Shown here in pieces: positions 36,531 to 45,113 of a stretch of 64,000 nt of DNA (within the stretch, counting starts at the first letter, position 1; the number at the start of each line of letters is the position of its first letter). This DNA comes from Chloracidobacterium sp. (GTDB taxonomy: Bacteria > Acidobacteriota > Blastocatellia > Pyrinomonadales > Pyrinomonadaceae): NCBI GenBank assembly GCA_016715795.1, contig JADJXP010000001.1, positions 868,001 through 932,000 of the forward strand, written 5' to 3'. Under the pieces are notes generated by a model, which did not search any database, was not told the DNA's origin, and saw only the letters and a program-made list of their open reading frames with translations. The position numbers and the translations under genes are program-made.

Positions 36531-36536
36531 ATTATC
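36531..36536 (-). promoter_or_regulatory. -10 box of the M14 carboxypeptidase gene
   Basis: GATAAT preceded by TG (TGATAAT) on the minus strand, 26 nt upstream of the ATG at 36504, leaving a leader with a GGAG ribosome site. This gene is a leadered contrast to the leaderless-type starts in the window. Confidence 0.5.
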
Positions 36537-36581
36537 AGAAGTAAACGCGTTTGTTAAGGCCTGGACGTCAAAGCGGCGAGC

Positions 36582-37835
36582 TTAGAGGTCGAAATTAAAG
36601 CTGACATAGCCGATCGCTTTTACCGGCTGCCCGTCCCGTGTAAAGGGCTTGAACCTCCATTTCTTGATAGCCTGTCTAGCGGCGCCCTGCAGCATGAATG
36701 GCCCGGATAATTTTTGGACCTCATCAACCTCGCCTTTTTCATTGATCGTGAGATCGACCCTAACGATACCCGTCATTCGCTGTGTTTTTGCAAGTGGCGG
36801 ATAAGTTGGCGACACGCGATCGGTCGCAAATTCGAGCAGTGAGCCGATCTCAAGAGGGCCGTCGTTTGGCACCGGTGCCGGACCAGCGGCTATGACCGTT
36901 GCCGGTGGCTCCTTTTTCGGTGCAGGACTCGTCGGCTTTACAGTTGCCGGAGGTGACGGAATGTAGATTGGCTTCTCGTTGTCTGCAACAGTGCTCTCTA
37001 CAGATGTCTTCTCAGGTGTCTTTACCTCGCGCTCTCGCATTGCAACCGTCTGAGCGACCGGCGGCGTGGTCCCAGGTGACGCCGTTTTCGCTGCGACCAG
37101 CTCGGTCGGTACTGATACGACCGGTTTTCCGTCGGCTGCATCCAGCACGACGCTGCGGGCATTCGCCATCGTCTCGCGTGTGTCTGTAACCTCATCTTTC
37201 CAGCGGCGAGAATCATAATCATCGCGCGCCAGGATGCTCCGCGAGTTTGTGGCCTCCTCAAGCAGGGCCATTGCATCGGCCGTCCGAATGGGTGATTTAC
37301 CGATCTCTTTGGATTGAGTCACAACGATCTCAAGCGTCTCACGCATCTTTTCAAGATCGTTGAGGGCCTCGAGCGGCAGCGTGCGGTCAGAAACGCTGAT
37401 CCCGAGTGCGCGATACCGTTCCGCGCGGTCGCGGGCATTCTTGACGACCTGACCGGCCACGGCCATGTAATTCGCCGATGCATTCGGTTTCGTCGTCTTC
37501 TGGAGGTTGAAATACTCGTTCAGAAAGTCCTGCGCGCGCTTGTAGTCGCCCTGTTCGAGGTAGCTGTTCATCAAGAGGACGCTGACGACAGACTGAACGG
37601 CCGCATCGCTCGTTTCCTTGCGAATGTTTTCGAGCTCGTAGCTCGCGGCCGCGTAATTGCGAACGGCGATGAAAGCCTTTGCCTTCGAGATGCGGTCACG
37701 CATCACGTCACCGGAAGTCGGCGGTGGTGCCACGTTTGTTGTTTGCTGAGCGACCGTCTGTGCGTGAGAGCCGACGATCAAGATACCTAAAACCAGAAAA
37801 ACCGAAGTGCAAAACCTTCTGACATTTAACGGCAT
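36582..37835 (-). CDS. Exported TonB C-terminal domain protein
   Basis: 417 aa. Signal peptide or anchor at residues 5-25 ('SVFLVLGILIVGSHA'), then a helical region with TPR-like repeats (residues about 50-210, 'AFIAVRNYAAASYELENI'), a Pro/Lys/Thr-rich linker, and a C-terminal TonB_C fold of about 90 aa ('VRVDLTINEKGEVDEVQKLSG', 'IKKWRFKPF'). No ExbB/ExbD genes are adjacent, so it may work as a periplasmic adaptor rather than an energy transducer. A strong GGAGGAGAAGGA ribosome site precedes the ATG. Confidence 0.87.
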   Translation of the reverse strand: MPLNVRRFCTSVFLVLGILIVGSHAQTVAQQTTNVAPPPTSGDVMRDRISKAKAFIAVRNYAAASYELENIRKETSDAAVQSVVSVLLMNSYLEQGDYKRAQDFLNEYFNLQKTTKPNASANYMAVAGQVVKNARDRAERYRALGISVSDRTLPLEALNDLEKMRETLEIVVTQSKEIGKSPIRTADAMALLEEATNSRSILARDDYDSRRWKDEVTDTRETMANARSVVLDAADGKPVVSVPTELVAAKTASPGTTPPVAQTVAMREREVKTPEKTSVESTVADNEKPIYIPSPPATVKPTSPAPKKEPPATVIAAGPAPVPNDGPLEIGSLLEFATDRVSPTYPPLAKTQRMTGIVRVDLTINEKGEVDEVQKLSGPFMLQGAARQAIKKWRFKPFTRDGQPVKAIGYVSFNFDL

Positions 37836-37976
37836 TCCTTCTCCTCCTCTGAGTTGAATAATTTTCCGTAAAGGTCAAGCGAATATGCCCAAGAGAAGGC
37901 TCACTTATACGACCCGAACTCGCAACCGAATCTCAAGAAAATCATCAAATCGACCGTGTTTCCATGGTACGCAAGA

Positions 37977-39452
37977 TCAGTTACGTAAACTCTTGATGAT
38001 TTTATCGCGATAGCGGAGCGCGTCTCTTTTTATAGCACTTTCGTCCAACGTGAGCAAACGCCGGTCGCGCATGACGACGCGGCCGTTAATGATGACGGTG
38101 CGGACGTCAGAGGCTTTTGTCGAGTAAACAAGGGCCGAATAGACATTGAACCAAGGCGTTTGGTGCAGTGCGTCGATATCGACGATCGCGATGTCAGCTC
38201 GCTTGCCGGCCTCGATCGAACCGATCTTGTCCGCCAAGTGCAGGGCGCGAGCTCCGCGGATGGTAGCCATCGCGAATGCTTCTTCGGCAGGCAGGGTCTT
38301 AGGGTCGAGCGACCATTGTTTATGGAGCTTGGCAGCCGTGTCGATCTCTTCCCAAAGGTTAAGGTCATTGTTCGACGCGGCACCGTCGGTGCCGAGGCCG
38401 ACGGCGATATCTTCGCGAAGAAAGTAGGGGATCGCAGCCACTCCCGATGCAAGTTTAAGGTTTGACTGTGGGCAATGTGCTGAGCCGACACCGCGTTCTT
38501 TGTAAATGCGAACTTCCTCAGGCGTGAGCCAGACGCTGTGCGCGGCGATGGTCCTATTAGATAGAAAGCCGAAGCTGTCGAGGTATTTGACCGGTGTCAT
38601 CCCGAAGTTCTTCTCGGCATCGTCGCGCTCCTTCTTGGTCTCGGCAACATGAATGACGACCGGCGCCTTCAACCGGTCCGCGAGACTGCGAACTGCCTGG
38701 AGATGCTCCTTCGACACCGTGTATGGGGCATGCGGTGCGGCGGCCGGCACGATCAGTGGGTCGTTCTGCCATTTCTTGATGAACCGCTCAGTATAGGCCA
38801 TCGCCTCGGCGTGCGTCTTGTTGTCGGCGACCGGAAAGTCAATGATCGTTTCGCCAAGCACGCCGCGAACGCCAGCCTTCTTTGTCTCATCGGCGATGGC
38901 GTCCTCGAAGTAGTACATATCGCAATACGTCGTCGTCCCACCGCGTATCATCTCGGCGAGGCCCAGCCGCGTTCCGGCCCTCACGAAAGCCTCATCGACG
39001 TTCTTTGCCTCGGCCGGGAAGATGAATTTCGTCAGCCAGTCGTTCAGGTCGAGGTCGTCCGATATTCCGCGAAACAGCGTCATCGGCACGTGCGTATGCG
39101 TATTGATCAGCCCCGGAATGATGACCTTGCCCGTCGCATCGATCGTCTGCCTGGCTCGCACGTTCTGAGTCACGATCCGCCGCGTGCCCATAATGTCGAT
39201 CTTGCCTTTAGTGATCGCGATAGCTCCGTTCTCAATGACCTCGCGATCCTCGCTCATCGTAACGATCGTACCGCCGACGATAAGGAGGTCGACACTAATA
39301 GCAAGAGGCGGCGGCGTTCGTGGCGCACCCATCGATCGTCCGCCGGCGCTGACCGTTCTCACCGGCTGAGCGACACTGAGGGCCTGCAATACTAAGACGC
39401 CAGTTAGAATCGCTACTAAAAGTAAAGACCTTTGTGTTCTCTGAGATTTCAT
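37977..39452 (-). CDS. Exported amidohydrolase, 5'-methylthioadenosine/SAH deaminase-like
   Basis: 491 aa. Metal ligands: 'NTHTHVPMTLFRG', the His in 'PHAPYTVS', 'VIHVAET' and Asp in 'GLGTDGAASNNDLN'. These match the MtaD/TrzA/AtzA group that deaminates adenosyl compounds or related rings. The odd point is an N-terminal signal peptide ('RSLLLVAILTGVLVLQAL', ending 'VAQ') on an enzyme class usually cytoplasmic, so it probably acts in the periplasm on scavenged substrates. It abuts the nucleotidyltransferase gene upstream, with 1 nt between. Confidence 0.9.
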   Translation of the reverse strand: MKSQRTQRSLLLVAILTGVLVLQALSVAQPVRTVSAGGRSMGAPRTPPPLAISVDLLIVGGTIVTMSEDREVIENGAIAITKGKIDIMGTRRIVTQNVRARQTIDATGKVIIPGLINTHTHVPMTLFRGISDDLDLNDWLTKFIFPAEAKNVDEAFVRAGTRLGLAEMIRGGTTTYCDMYYFEDAIADETKKAGVRGVLGETIIDFPVADNKTHAEAMAYTERFIKKWQNDPLIVPAAAPHAPYTVSKEHLQAVRSLADRLKAPVVIHVAETKKERDDAEKNFGMTPVKYLDSFGFLSNRTIAAHSVWLTPEEVRIYKERGVGSAHCPQSNLKLASGVAAIPYFLREDIAVGLGTDGAASNNDLNLWEEIDTAAKLHKQWSLDPKTLPAEEAFAMATIRGARALHLADKIGSIEAGKRADIAIVDIDALHQTPWFNVYSALVYSTKASDVRTVIINGRVVMRDRRLLTLDESAIKRDALRYRDKIIKSLRN

Positions 39453-39453
39453 T

Positions 39454-39924
39454 TTAAGTACTTCGTACGGATTTGATGCGGTTCAAATACTCGACATCAG
39501 ATAGGTCTTTATGGCGTCCGACCGCAATCTTGTTTCTTATGAGATCGTCATAGCTGATCACATTTATTTCGACGCCTTCGCAGGTCACGATCTTTCGCTT
39601 CTCAAACGCTGAGTCAAAGTCTACCGATTTGAGGTAATTGAGAATATCGACCGCTAGGGGCGCGACGCCCATGACCACCAAGCTGTTTTCACGAGTAAAA
39701 ATCTCGGTTTTCAGCGACGGGCCGCCAAGTCCAAATTCGGTCAGAGCTTCGACGATTCGTTTTGCATTATCTTCTTCGCGCGCAACAAAAACATCGATAT
39801 CCTCTGTTGCGCGAGAATAGCCGTGCATTCCCACCGCGTAGCCACCAATTAACAGATACCTAACTTTATGCTTATTTAACGATTCTAATAACTCTTTGAA
39901 TGTGTCCGGTAGCTCGAACTCCAT
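39454..39924 (-). CDS. Nucleotidyltransferase-fold protein, possible toxin partner
   Basis: 156 aa. The polymerase-beta-type signature is 'LIGGYAVGMHGYSRATEDIDVFV' in part: Gly-Gly, Arg-x-Thr and the D-x-D metal pair. Proteins of this size in the DUF6036/AbiEii-like group transfer nucleotides and often act with a small partner. The upstream gene (39872-40084) overlaps it by 53 nt, an arrangement typical of toxin-antitoxin-like pairs. Toxicity is an inference. Confidence 0.75.
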   Translation of the reverse strand: MEFELPDTFKELLESLNKHKVRYLLIGGYAVGMHGYSRATEDIDVFVAREEDNAKRIVEALTEFGLGGPSLKTEIFTRENSLVVMGVAPLAVDILNYLKSVDFDSAFEKRKIVTCEGVEINVISYDDLIRNKIAVGRHKDLSDVEYLNRIKSVRST

Positions 39925-40084
39925 AGTTCAATCGTCTTAGCCTTTCTATGTGCTGCAACCTTTCGGTCAAGGTCGAATTGCGATACCACTCAATCAGGTC
40001 AGATTCTGCATCGTCGAATCCGGAGAAAACCTTGAGCTTTGTTTTGTCCAGACGCAATTCAGGAAGGTGCTTTTTGGCATTCAT
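39872..40084 (-). CDS. Small partner of the nucleotidyltransferase
   Basis: 70 aa, basic N-terminus ('MNAKKHLPELRLDKTKLKV') and a helical C-terminus ('LTERLQHIERLRRLNYG'). Its end overlaps the nucleotidyltransferase start by 53 nt, so the two are translated from one message. It looks like small proteins that accompany such nucleotidyltransferases. A TATAAT lies 12 nt before the ATG. Confidence 0.7.
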   Translation of the reverse strand: MNAKKHLPELRLDKTKLKVFSGFDDAESDLIEWYRNSTLTERLQHIERLRRLNYGVRATGHIQRVIRIVK

Positions 40085-40139
40085 TTCTCTGTCTTAATTA
40101 TATCTAAAATACTCGGATTTGACAGACGCTTTTTCAGGG

Positions 40140-40538
40140 TTATCTAAGAAACTTCGTGTCAAACGCCCGCGGCAGCAGGTCTTTCATCTGGACGGTCTCG
40201 GCACTGCCGTGGAGGTTGGCGAAAATGACGGGAATATCGCCGCCGAATTCCCAGATGATCTGGCGGCAGACACCGCACGGCGGCGTGAGGTCCTCGGTGT
40301 CGGCGACGACCGCGATGCGGCGGATCTTTGTCTTGCCGAGCGAAATGGCCTTCCAGACGGCGACACGCTCGGCACAGACGGTTAGCCCGTAGCTCGCGGA
40401 TTCGACATTGCAGCCGACCACGATCGAGCCGTCCTCGGTCTCGAGGGCCGAGCCGACCTTGAATTTAGAGAACGGCGCGTAGGCATTCTCGCGCACCTTC
40501 ATTGCTTCCTCTACCAATCTCTCATCTGTGATTTCCAT
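40140..40538 (-). CDS. cdd: Cytidine deaminase
   Basis: 132 aa, typical of tetrameric Cdd. Zinc and catalytic residues are in 'TVCAERVAVW' and 'TPPCGVCRQIIWEF'. It converts cytidine and deoxycytidine to uridine forms. It is the last salvage gene in the run permeases, PNP, udk, cdd, 9 nt after udk. Confidence 0.95.
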   Translation of the reverse strand: MEITDERLVEEAMKVRENAYAPFSKFKVGSALETEDGSIVVGCNVESASYGLTVCAERVAVWKAISLGKTKIRRIAVVADTEDLTPPCGVCRQIIWEFGGDIPVIFANLHGSAETVQMKDLLPRAFDTKFLR

Positions 40539-40547
40539 TAGTGTCTG

Positions 40548-41177
40548 TTACTCATTCGCGGCACTTCGTTCCTGCTTTAGCTTCTCACGCACGAGGCTGC
40601 ACAGGAATTCGATGCTAACGCCGGTCTGTGCGCCTTCCGGGATAATGATGTCCGCATGACGCTTTGACGGCTCGACGAATTCAAAATGCATCGGCCTGAT
40701 CGTTCGCATGTACTGGTCCATCGTGTGCTCGTATGTCCGGCCACGCTCGGCGTGATCTCGTTTGAGGCGGCGGATCAGGCGGACGTCGTCCGGAGTGTCG
40801 ACAAAGACCCGCACATCCAACAGGTCAAGCACGCGAGACTCGGCAAATATCAGTATTCCCTCGACTATCACGACCGGACGCGGCTCGATGACCTCAATGT
40901 TCGTCGTTCGCGTGTGTGTCTTAAAGTCATACAGCGGCATCTCGGCTGGCAGGCCCTGTTTGAGACGCAGGATATGATTGACCATCATGTTGCTGTCAAC
41001 CGAATCAGGATGGTCAAAATTTGCCTGATGCCGTTCGTCAAGCGGCATGTCGGCGAGGTCGCGATAATACGAATCCTGCTCGACAAGTACGACATTCTCG
41101 GCGCCGACGGCCTCGACTATCGAACGTGCGATCGTCGTCTTGCCTGACCCTGTACCTCCGCATATGCCGATTATCAT
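40548..41177 (-). CDS. udk: Uridine kinase
   Basis: 209 aa. Walker A is 'GICGGTGSGKTTIARSI'. The family segments 'EQDSYYRDLADMPLDER', 'NFDHPDS' and 'PLYDFKTHTRT' are present. It phosphorylates uridine and cytidine. Overlaps the upstream purine nucleoside phosphorylase by 4 nt. Confidence 0.96.
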   Translation of the reverse strand: MIIGICGGTGSGKTTIARSIVEAVGAENVVLVEQDSYYRDLADMPLDERHQANFDHPDSVDSNMMVNHILRLKQGLPAEMPLYDFKTHTRTTNIEVIEPRPVVIVEGILIFAESRVLDLLDVRVFVDTPDDVRLIRRLKRDHAERGRTYEHTMDQYMRTIRPMHFEFVEPSKRHADIIIPEGAQTGVSIEFLCSLVREKLKQERSAANE

Positions 41178-42007
41178 ATTCTCGAAATGACCCTCGTCAG
41201 CAATTCACCGAACACTTCGGCCGCGTCGGCACCTGTCGTCATCACATGCGAATGGTCGATCTCCTCGTCCGTCATGCCCGCCGCATAATTTGTGATGCAC
41301 GAGATGCCGAGCACGCGAACGCCCATATGCCGCGCCGCGACGGCCTCGGGAACGGTTGACATTCCGACCGCGTCGGCCCCGAGCAGACGATACATACGCA
41401 CCTCCGACGGCGTCTCGTACGTCGGGCCCGACAGGCCGCAATAGATACCTTTATTAAGGAAATCGATCCCGTTTCGCTCGGTCGAGATGGCGGCGGCCTC
41501 TTCGTCAACGATTCTCTGCAGCTCGCGGTCGTAGACCTCGGTCATATCCGGAAATCTCGCTCCAAACCGCGAATCGTTTGGCCCGCGAAGCGGATTCACG
41601 CCAAAACAGTTGATATGGTCAGTGATCATCATCAGGCTGCCCGGCGGCATATCAGAATTCAGGCTGCCGGCGGCATTCGTAAGGATCAGGTTCTTGATGC
41701 CCATCACGCCAAAGGTCCGGACGGGGAGCATCACCTGTTCCATTTCGTAGCCTTCGTAATAATGAAAGCGGCCCTGCTGAACGGCAATGGTCACTCCGTT
41801 AATGTCACCGATCACAAGCTGCCCCGCGTGCCCCTCGACAGTTGAGCGGACAAAGCCTGGTATCTCCGCAAATGGGATCGTCATCCCCCCATCGACCTTC
41901 TCCGCAAACGCACCCAGCCCGCTGCCTAACACGATCGCCGCGCGGATATCGCTCGGATATCGTTCCTTGATGAATGCGGCGGCTTCAGCGGCCTTTTCGT
42001 AGGTCAT
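41174..42007 (-). CDS. Purine-nucleoside phosphorylase, trimeric type
   Basis: 277 aa. It splits purine nucleosides with phosphate. Signatures: 'AIVLGSGLGAFAEKV', the phosphate loop, 'QQGRFHYYEGYEMEQV', 'LTNAAGSLNSDM', 'GPTYETPSEVRM' and 'DAVGMSTVPEAVAARH'. The Glu and Asn that bind the base are present, and the length fits PunA/DeoD-2 rather than hexameric DeoD. It is 251 nt downstream of the permease gene, with palindromes between. Confidence 0.94.
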   Translation of the reverse strand: MTYEKAAEAAAFIKERYPSDIRAAIVLGSGLGAFAEKVDGGMTIPFAEIPGFVRSTVEGHAGQLVIGDINGVTIAVQQGRFHYYEGYEMEQVMLPVRTFGVMGIKNLILTNAAGSLNSDMPPGSLMMITDHINCFGVNPLRGPNDSRFGARFPDMTEVYDRELQRIVDEEAAAISTERNGIDFLNKGIYCGLSGPTYETPSEVRMYRLLGADAVGMSTVPEAVAARHMGVRVLGISCITNYAAGMTDEEIDHSHVMTTGADAAEVFGELLTRVISRI

Positions 42008-42055
42008 AACGGCCAGAGAACAAAAAGATTAACATATCGCCCTGTTTCCTATAAG

Positions 42056-42213
42056 CTGTCCCACCGTGGGACAGTTATGGGACAGCCCGCAGATCAATTA
42101 ACTACTTGAAAATACAACACTTACTATCGTGTATCGGTGGTGTCCCACTGTCCCGCAAAGATTTCAAATTCTGGCAGGTTACATAGCCGAATCGATTTTG
42201 AAACGCCTGCCAG
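42056..42213. promoter_or_regulatory. Palindrome cluster between permease and phosphorylase genes
   Basis: CTGTCCCAC-C-GTGGGACAG (42056-42074) is a near-perfect palindrome, followed by further copies of the core TGTCCCA/TGGGACA near 42078 and 42141-42154. A separate stem pairs CTGGCAGG (42171-42178) with CCTGCCAG (42206-42213). The 251-nt gap holds no gene. It may contain an operator array or RNA hairpins that separate transport from salvage genes. Confidence 0.5.
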
Positions 42214-42258
42214 CGCGCATCAAGGCTGTTGCAAGTATAGCACGGCCTTGCACACAAA

Positions 42259-43200
42259 TCAATTTTCCTTTCTATAAGGAATCCCTAACGCTTTTGGGGC
42301 ACGTGAGAGGCCGATAAAGCCGGCCAGGACGATTATCGTCAGGACATACGGAATTATTTGGATGAACTGGACGGGTATGTCTTCGCCTGACGGCATCTTT
42401 ATGGCGCCCTGGATCTGGATCGTCAGGGCCTCGGTAAAGCCGAAGAAAAGACAGGCGATCAGGACAGGAACGGGACGCCATTTGGCGAGGATCAATGCGG
42501 CAAGGGCGATAAATCCGCGACCAGCGGTCATGGCCCGTGTAAATAGTGATGATTGGCCGATCGATAGATATGCGCCGCCTGCCGCGGCGAGCATTCCCGA
42601 GATGACGACGCAGATGTAGCGGAGCGTAATGACCTTGACACCTGCGGCGTCGGCGGCTGACGGATTTTCGCCGGTCGCCCGCAGCCGGAGGCCAAATGGC
42701 GTTTTGTAGAGGACATACCAGCACACCGGCACCAACACCAGAGCGATAACGGTTGCAACCGACGTCCGGAAAGCCTCGGGCAGCATCACGTCCTTTGCGA
42801 TCTGCGGCGTCGAACCGGTCGAATCATAGAGAGCACCCGAAATGAGCGCCGGCAGGCCGAGCATGAGAATGTTCACCCCAAAGCCGGCGACAACCTGATC
42901 TGCCTCGAACTTGATGGTTGCGACCGCGTAAAGCAGCGCTGTTAGGCCCCCGGCGACTATCGCCGCCGCGAGGCCGATGAACGGCACCATCGTGTGCGGC
43001 ACACTCGAGCCCGGCTGGCTTAGCTCATACGTCACGACAGCGCCGGTAAACGCTCCGGCGAGCATCAGGCCTTCGAGGGCGATATTGATAACGCCCGAGC
43101 GCTCGGAGAACAGTCCGCCGAGCGCAGCAAAGATCAGCGGCGTTGCCAGGCGCAGGCTCGAAAAGATCAGTGCTATCGTAAATATCTCGCTCATAGGCAA
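42259..43200 (-). CDS. Nucleoside ABC transporter permease (NupQ/YufQ-like)
   Basis: 313 aa, about eight to ten hydrophobic segments. 'ERSGVINIALEGLMLAGAF' and 'VGFGVNILMLGLPALISG'-type segments are characteristic of the BPD_transp_2 permeases for nucleosides. It pairs with the larger permease 43286-44365. No ATP-binding or BMP-type binding protein gene is adjacent, so those must be elsewhere. Downstream salvage genes support nucleoside import. Confidence 0.9.
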   Translation of the reverse strand: MPMSEIFTIALIFSSLRLATPLIFAALGGLFSERSGVINIALEGLMLAGAFTGAVVTYELSQPGSSVPHTMVPFIGLAAAIVAGGLTALLYAVATIKFEADQVVAGFGVNILMLGLPALISGALYDSTGSTPQIAKDVMLPEAFRTSVATVIALVLVPVCWYVLYKTPFGLRLRATGENPSAADAAGVKVITLRYICVVISGMLAAAGGAYLSIGQSSLFTRAMTAGRGFIALAALILAKWRPVPVLIACLFFGFTEALTIQIQGAIKMPSGEDIPVQFIQIIPYVLTIIVLAGFIGLSRAPKALGIPYRKEN

Positions 43201-43285
43201 TGTGAAAATGTGAAAAAGTGAACAGGTGAAAAAGAGGCACGATCTGTTGCGATAACCTTTTTCACTACTTCACATTTCCCCTTTT

Positions 43286-43292
<7 letters not shown>
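43201..43292. repeat. Intergenic word-type inverted repeat E
   Basis: Left arm 'GTGAAAATGTGAAAAAGTG' near 43201 and right arm 'CTTCACATTTCCCCTTTTTC' near 43267-43288 are imperfect reverse complements of a repeated GTGAAAA word. It fills the gap between the two permease genes and overlaps the end of the upstream one. Confidence 0.75.
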
Positions 43293-44365
<1,073 letters not shown>

Positions 44366-44453
44366 TGAGCTCTGAAAGAGTGCTCAACAAATATAACCGA
44401 GAAACGCCAAGACTGTCACCCACAATTCACGAAAAAAATCATGAAAAATAGAC

Positions 44454-44482
44454 TTGACAAGAATACACTCATATTTTATTAT
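44454..44482 (+). promoter_or_regulatory. Sigma-70-type promoter of hsp20
   Basis: TTGACA (44454-44459), exactly 17 nt, TATTAT (44477-44482). It is the clearest promoter in the window. It is followed directly by a palindrome over the expected transcription start. Confidence 0.85.
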
Positions 44483-44487
44483 TCTAA

Positions 44488-44507
44488 CGGACTAAGTATT
44501 TAGTCCG
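44488..44507 (+). promoter_or_regulatory. Operator-like palindrome at the hsp20 transcription start
   Basis: CGGACTAA-GTAT-TTAGTCCG, 8-bp arms, beginning 6 nt after the -10 box. It could be a repressor site or a 5' hairpin. It does not match the HAIR (HspR) or CIRCE consensus. Just downstream, TCCT (44511-44514) can pair with AGGA of the ribosome site, a weak stem that could melt with heat. Confidence 0.55.
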
Positions 44508-44536
44508 GTATCCTGTAATTATTGGAGGAAACAACT

Positions 44537-45022
44537 ATGTTTTTAGCAAAATATGACCCTTTTAGAGAGATGCGGAGCCTCCAGGATGAGGTAAACAGGC
44601 TTTTCTCTGCGAGTTATCCGGGCACAAGCGGCCGCGAGGACGTTATGAATGCCTGGAATCCACGCGTTGACGTCTTTGAGAATAACGACAGTCTCGTGAT
44701 CGAGGCGGAGTTACCCGGTATGACCAAGGACGATTTCGAATTGTCGTTTGAGAACAACATGCTCACATTAAAGGGTGAGCGGCGATTCGAGAAAAAGGAT
44801 GAGGGCGACAATTATCACCGCATCGAGCGCGGATACGGATCGTTTGCCAGATCATTCACGCTGCCGCCGACGGTGACGGCGGAAGGCGCTAAGGCTGATT
44901 TCGAGAATGGCGTACTCCATGTAACGCTGCCAAAGCGTGAGGAGACCAAGGCCCGCAAGATCGAGATCTCGGGAGCTAACCCCGAGGCCAAGACGATCGA
45001 GGCCAAGACGGCCAAAGCGTAA
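44537..45022 (+). CDS. Small heat-shock protein Hsp20
   Basis: 161 aa from the ATG at 44537 with GGAGG 8 nt upstream. The alpha-crystallin domain runs about residues 38-135, starting 'WNPRVDVFENNDSLVIEAELPG' region and including 'GVLHVTLPK', with the C-terminal I-x-I-like 'KIEIS'. It holds unfolding proteins for refolding by ClpB and DnaK. It is followed by clpB and grpE, its functional partners. Expression is likely under the promoter and palindrome described separately. Confidence 0.95.
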   Translation: MFLAKYDPFREMRSLQDEVNRLFSASYPGTSGREDVMNAWNPRVDVFENNDSLVIEAELPGMTKDDFELSFENNMLTLKGERRFEKKDEGDNYHRIERGYGSFARSFTLPPTVTAEGAKADFENGVLHVTLPKREETKARKIEISGANPEAKTIEAKTAKA

Positions 45023-45029
45023 TACATTG

Positions 45030-45102
45030 AACCGCCGAGACGCGGAGACGCCGGGAATGAAGGTTTTCTTAATATTCTCTGCGTCTCCGCATCTCTGCGG
45101 TT
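45030..45102. repeat. Intergenic word-type inverted repeat F
   Basis: Left arm 45030-45052 ('CCGCCGAGACGCGGAGACG') and right arm 45077-45102 ('GCGTCTCCGCATCTCTGCGG') are imperfect reverse complements. It lies between hsp20 and clpB; the clpB -10 box touches its right edge. Confidence 0.8.
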
Positions 45103-45107
45103 AGAAT
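45102..45107 (+). promoter_or_regulatory. -10 box of clpB, 6 nt before the start codon
   Basis: TAGAAT ends 6 nt before the ATG at 45114, with no Shine-Dalgarno. Any -35 would lie within the right arm of repeat F. This suggests a leaderless clpB message initiated at the edge of the repeat. Confidence 0.5.
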
Positions 45108-45113
45108 AACGTT

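Noticed and set aside
38649..39395. Plus-strand frame (248 aa) opposite the amidohydrolase
   Set aside because: Antisense shadow; Arg/His-rich and without motif, while the minus strand encodes a full enzyme.
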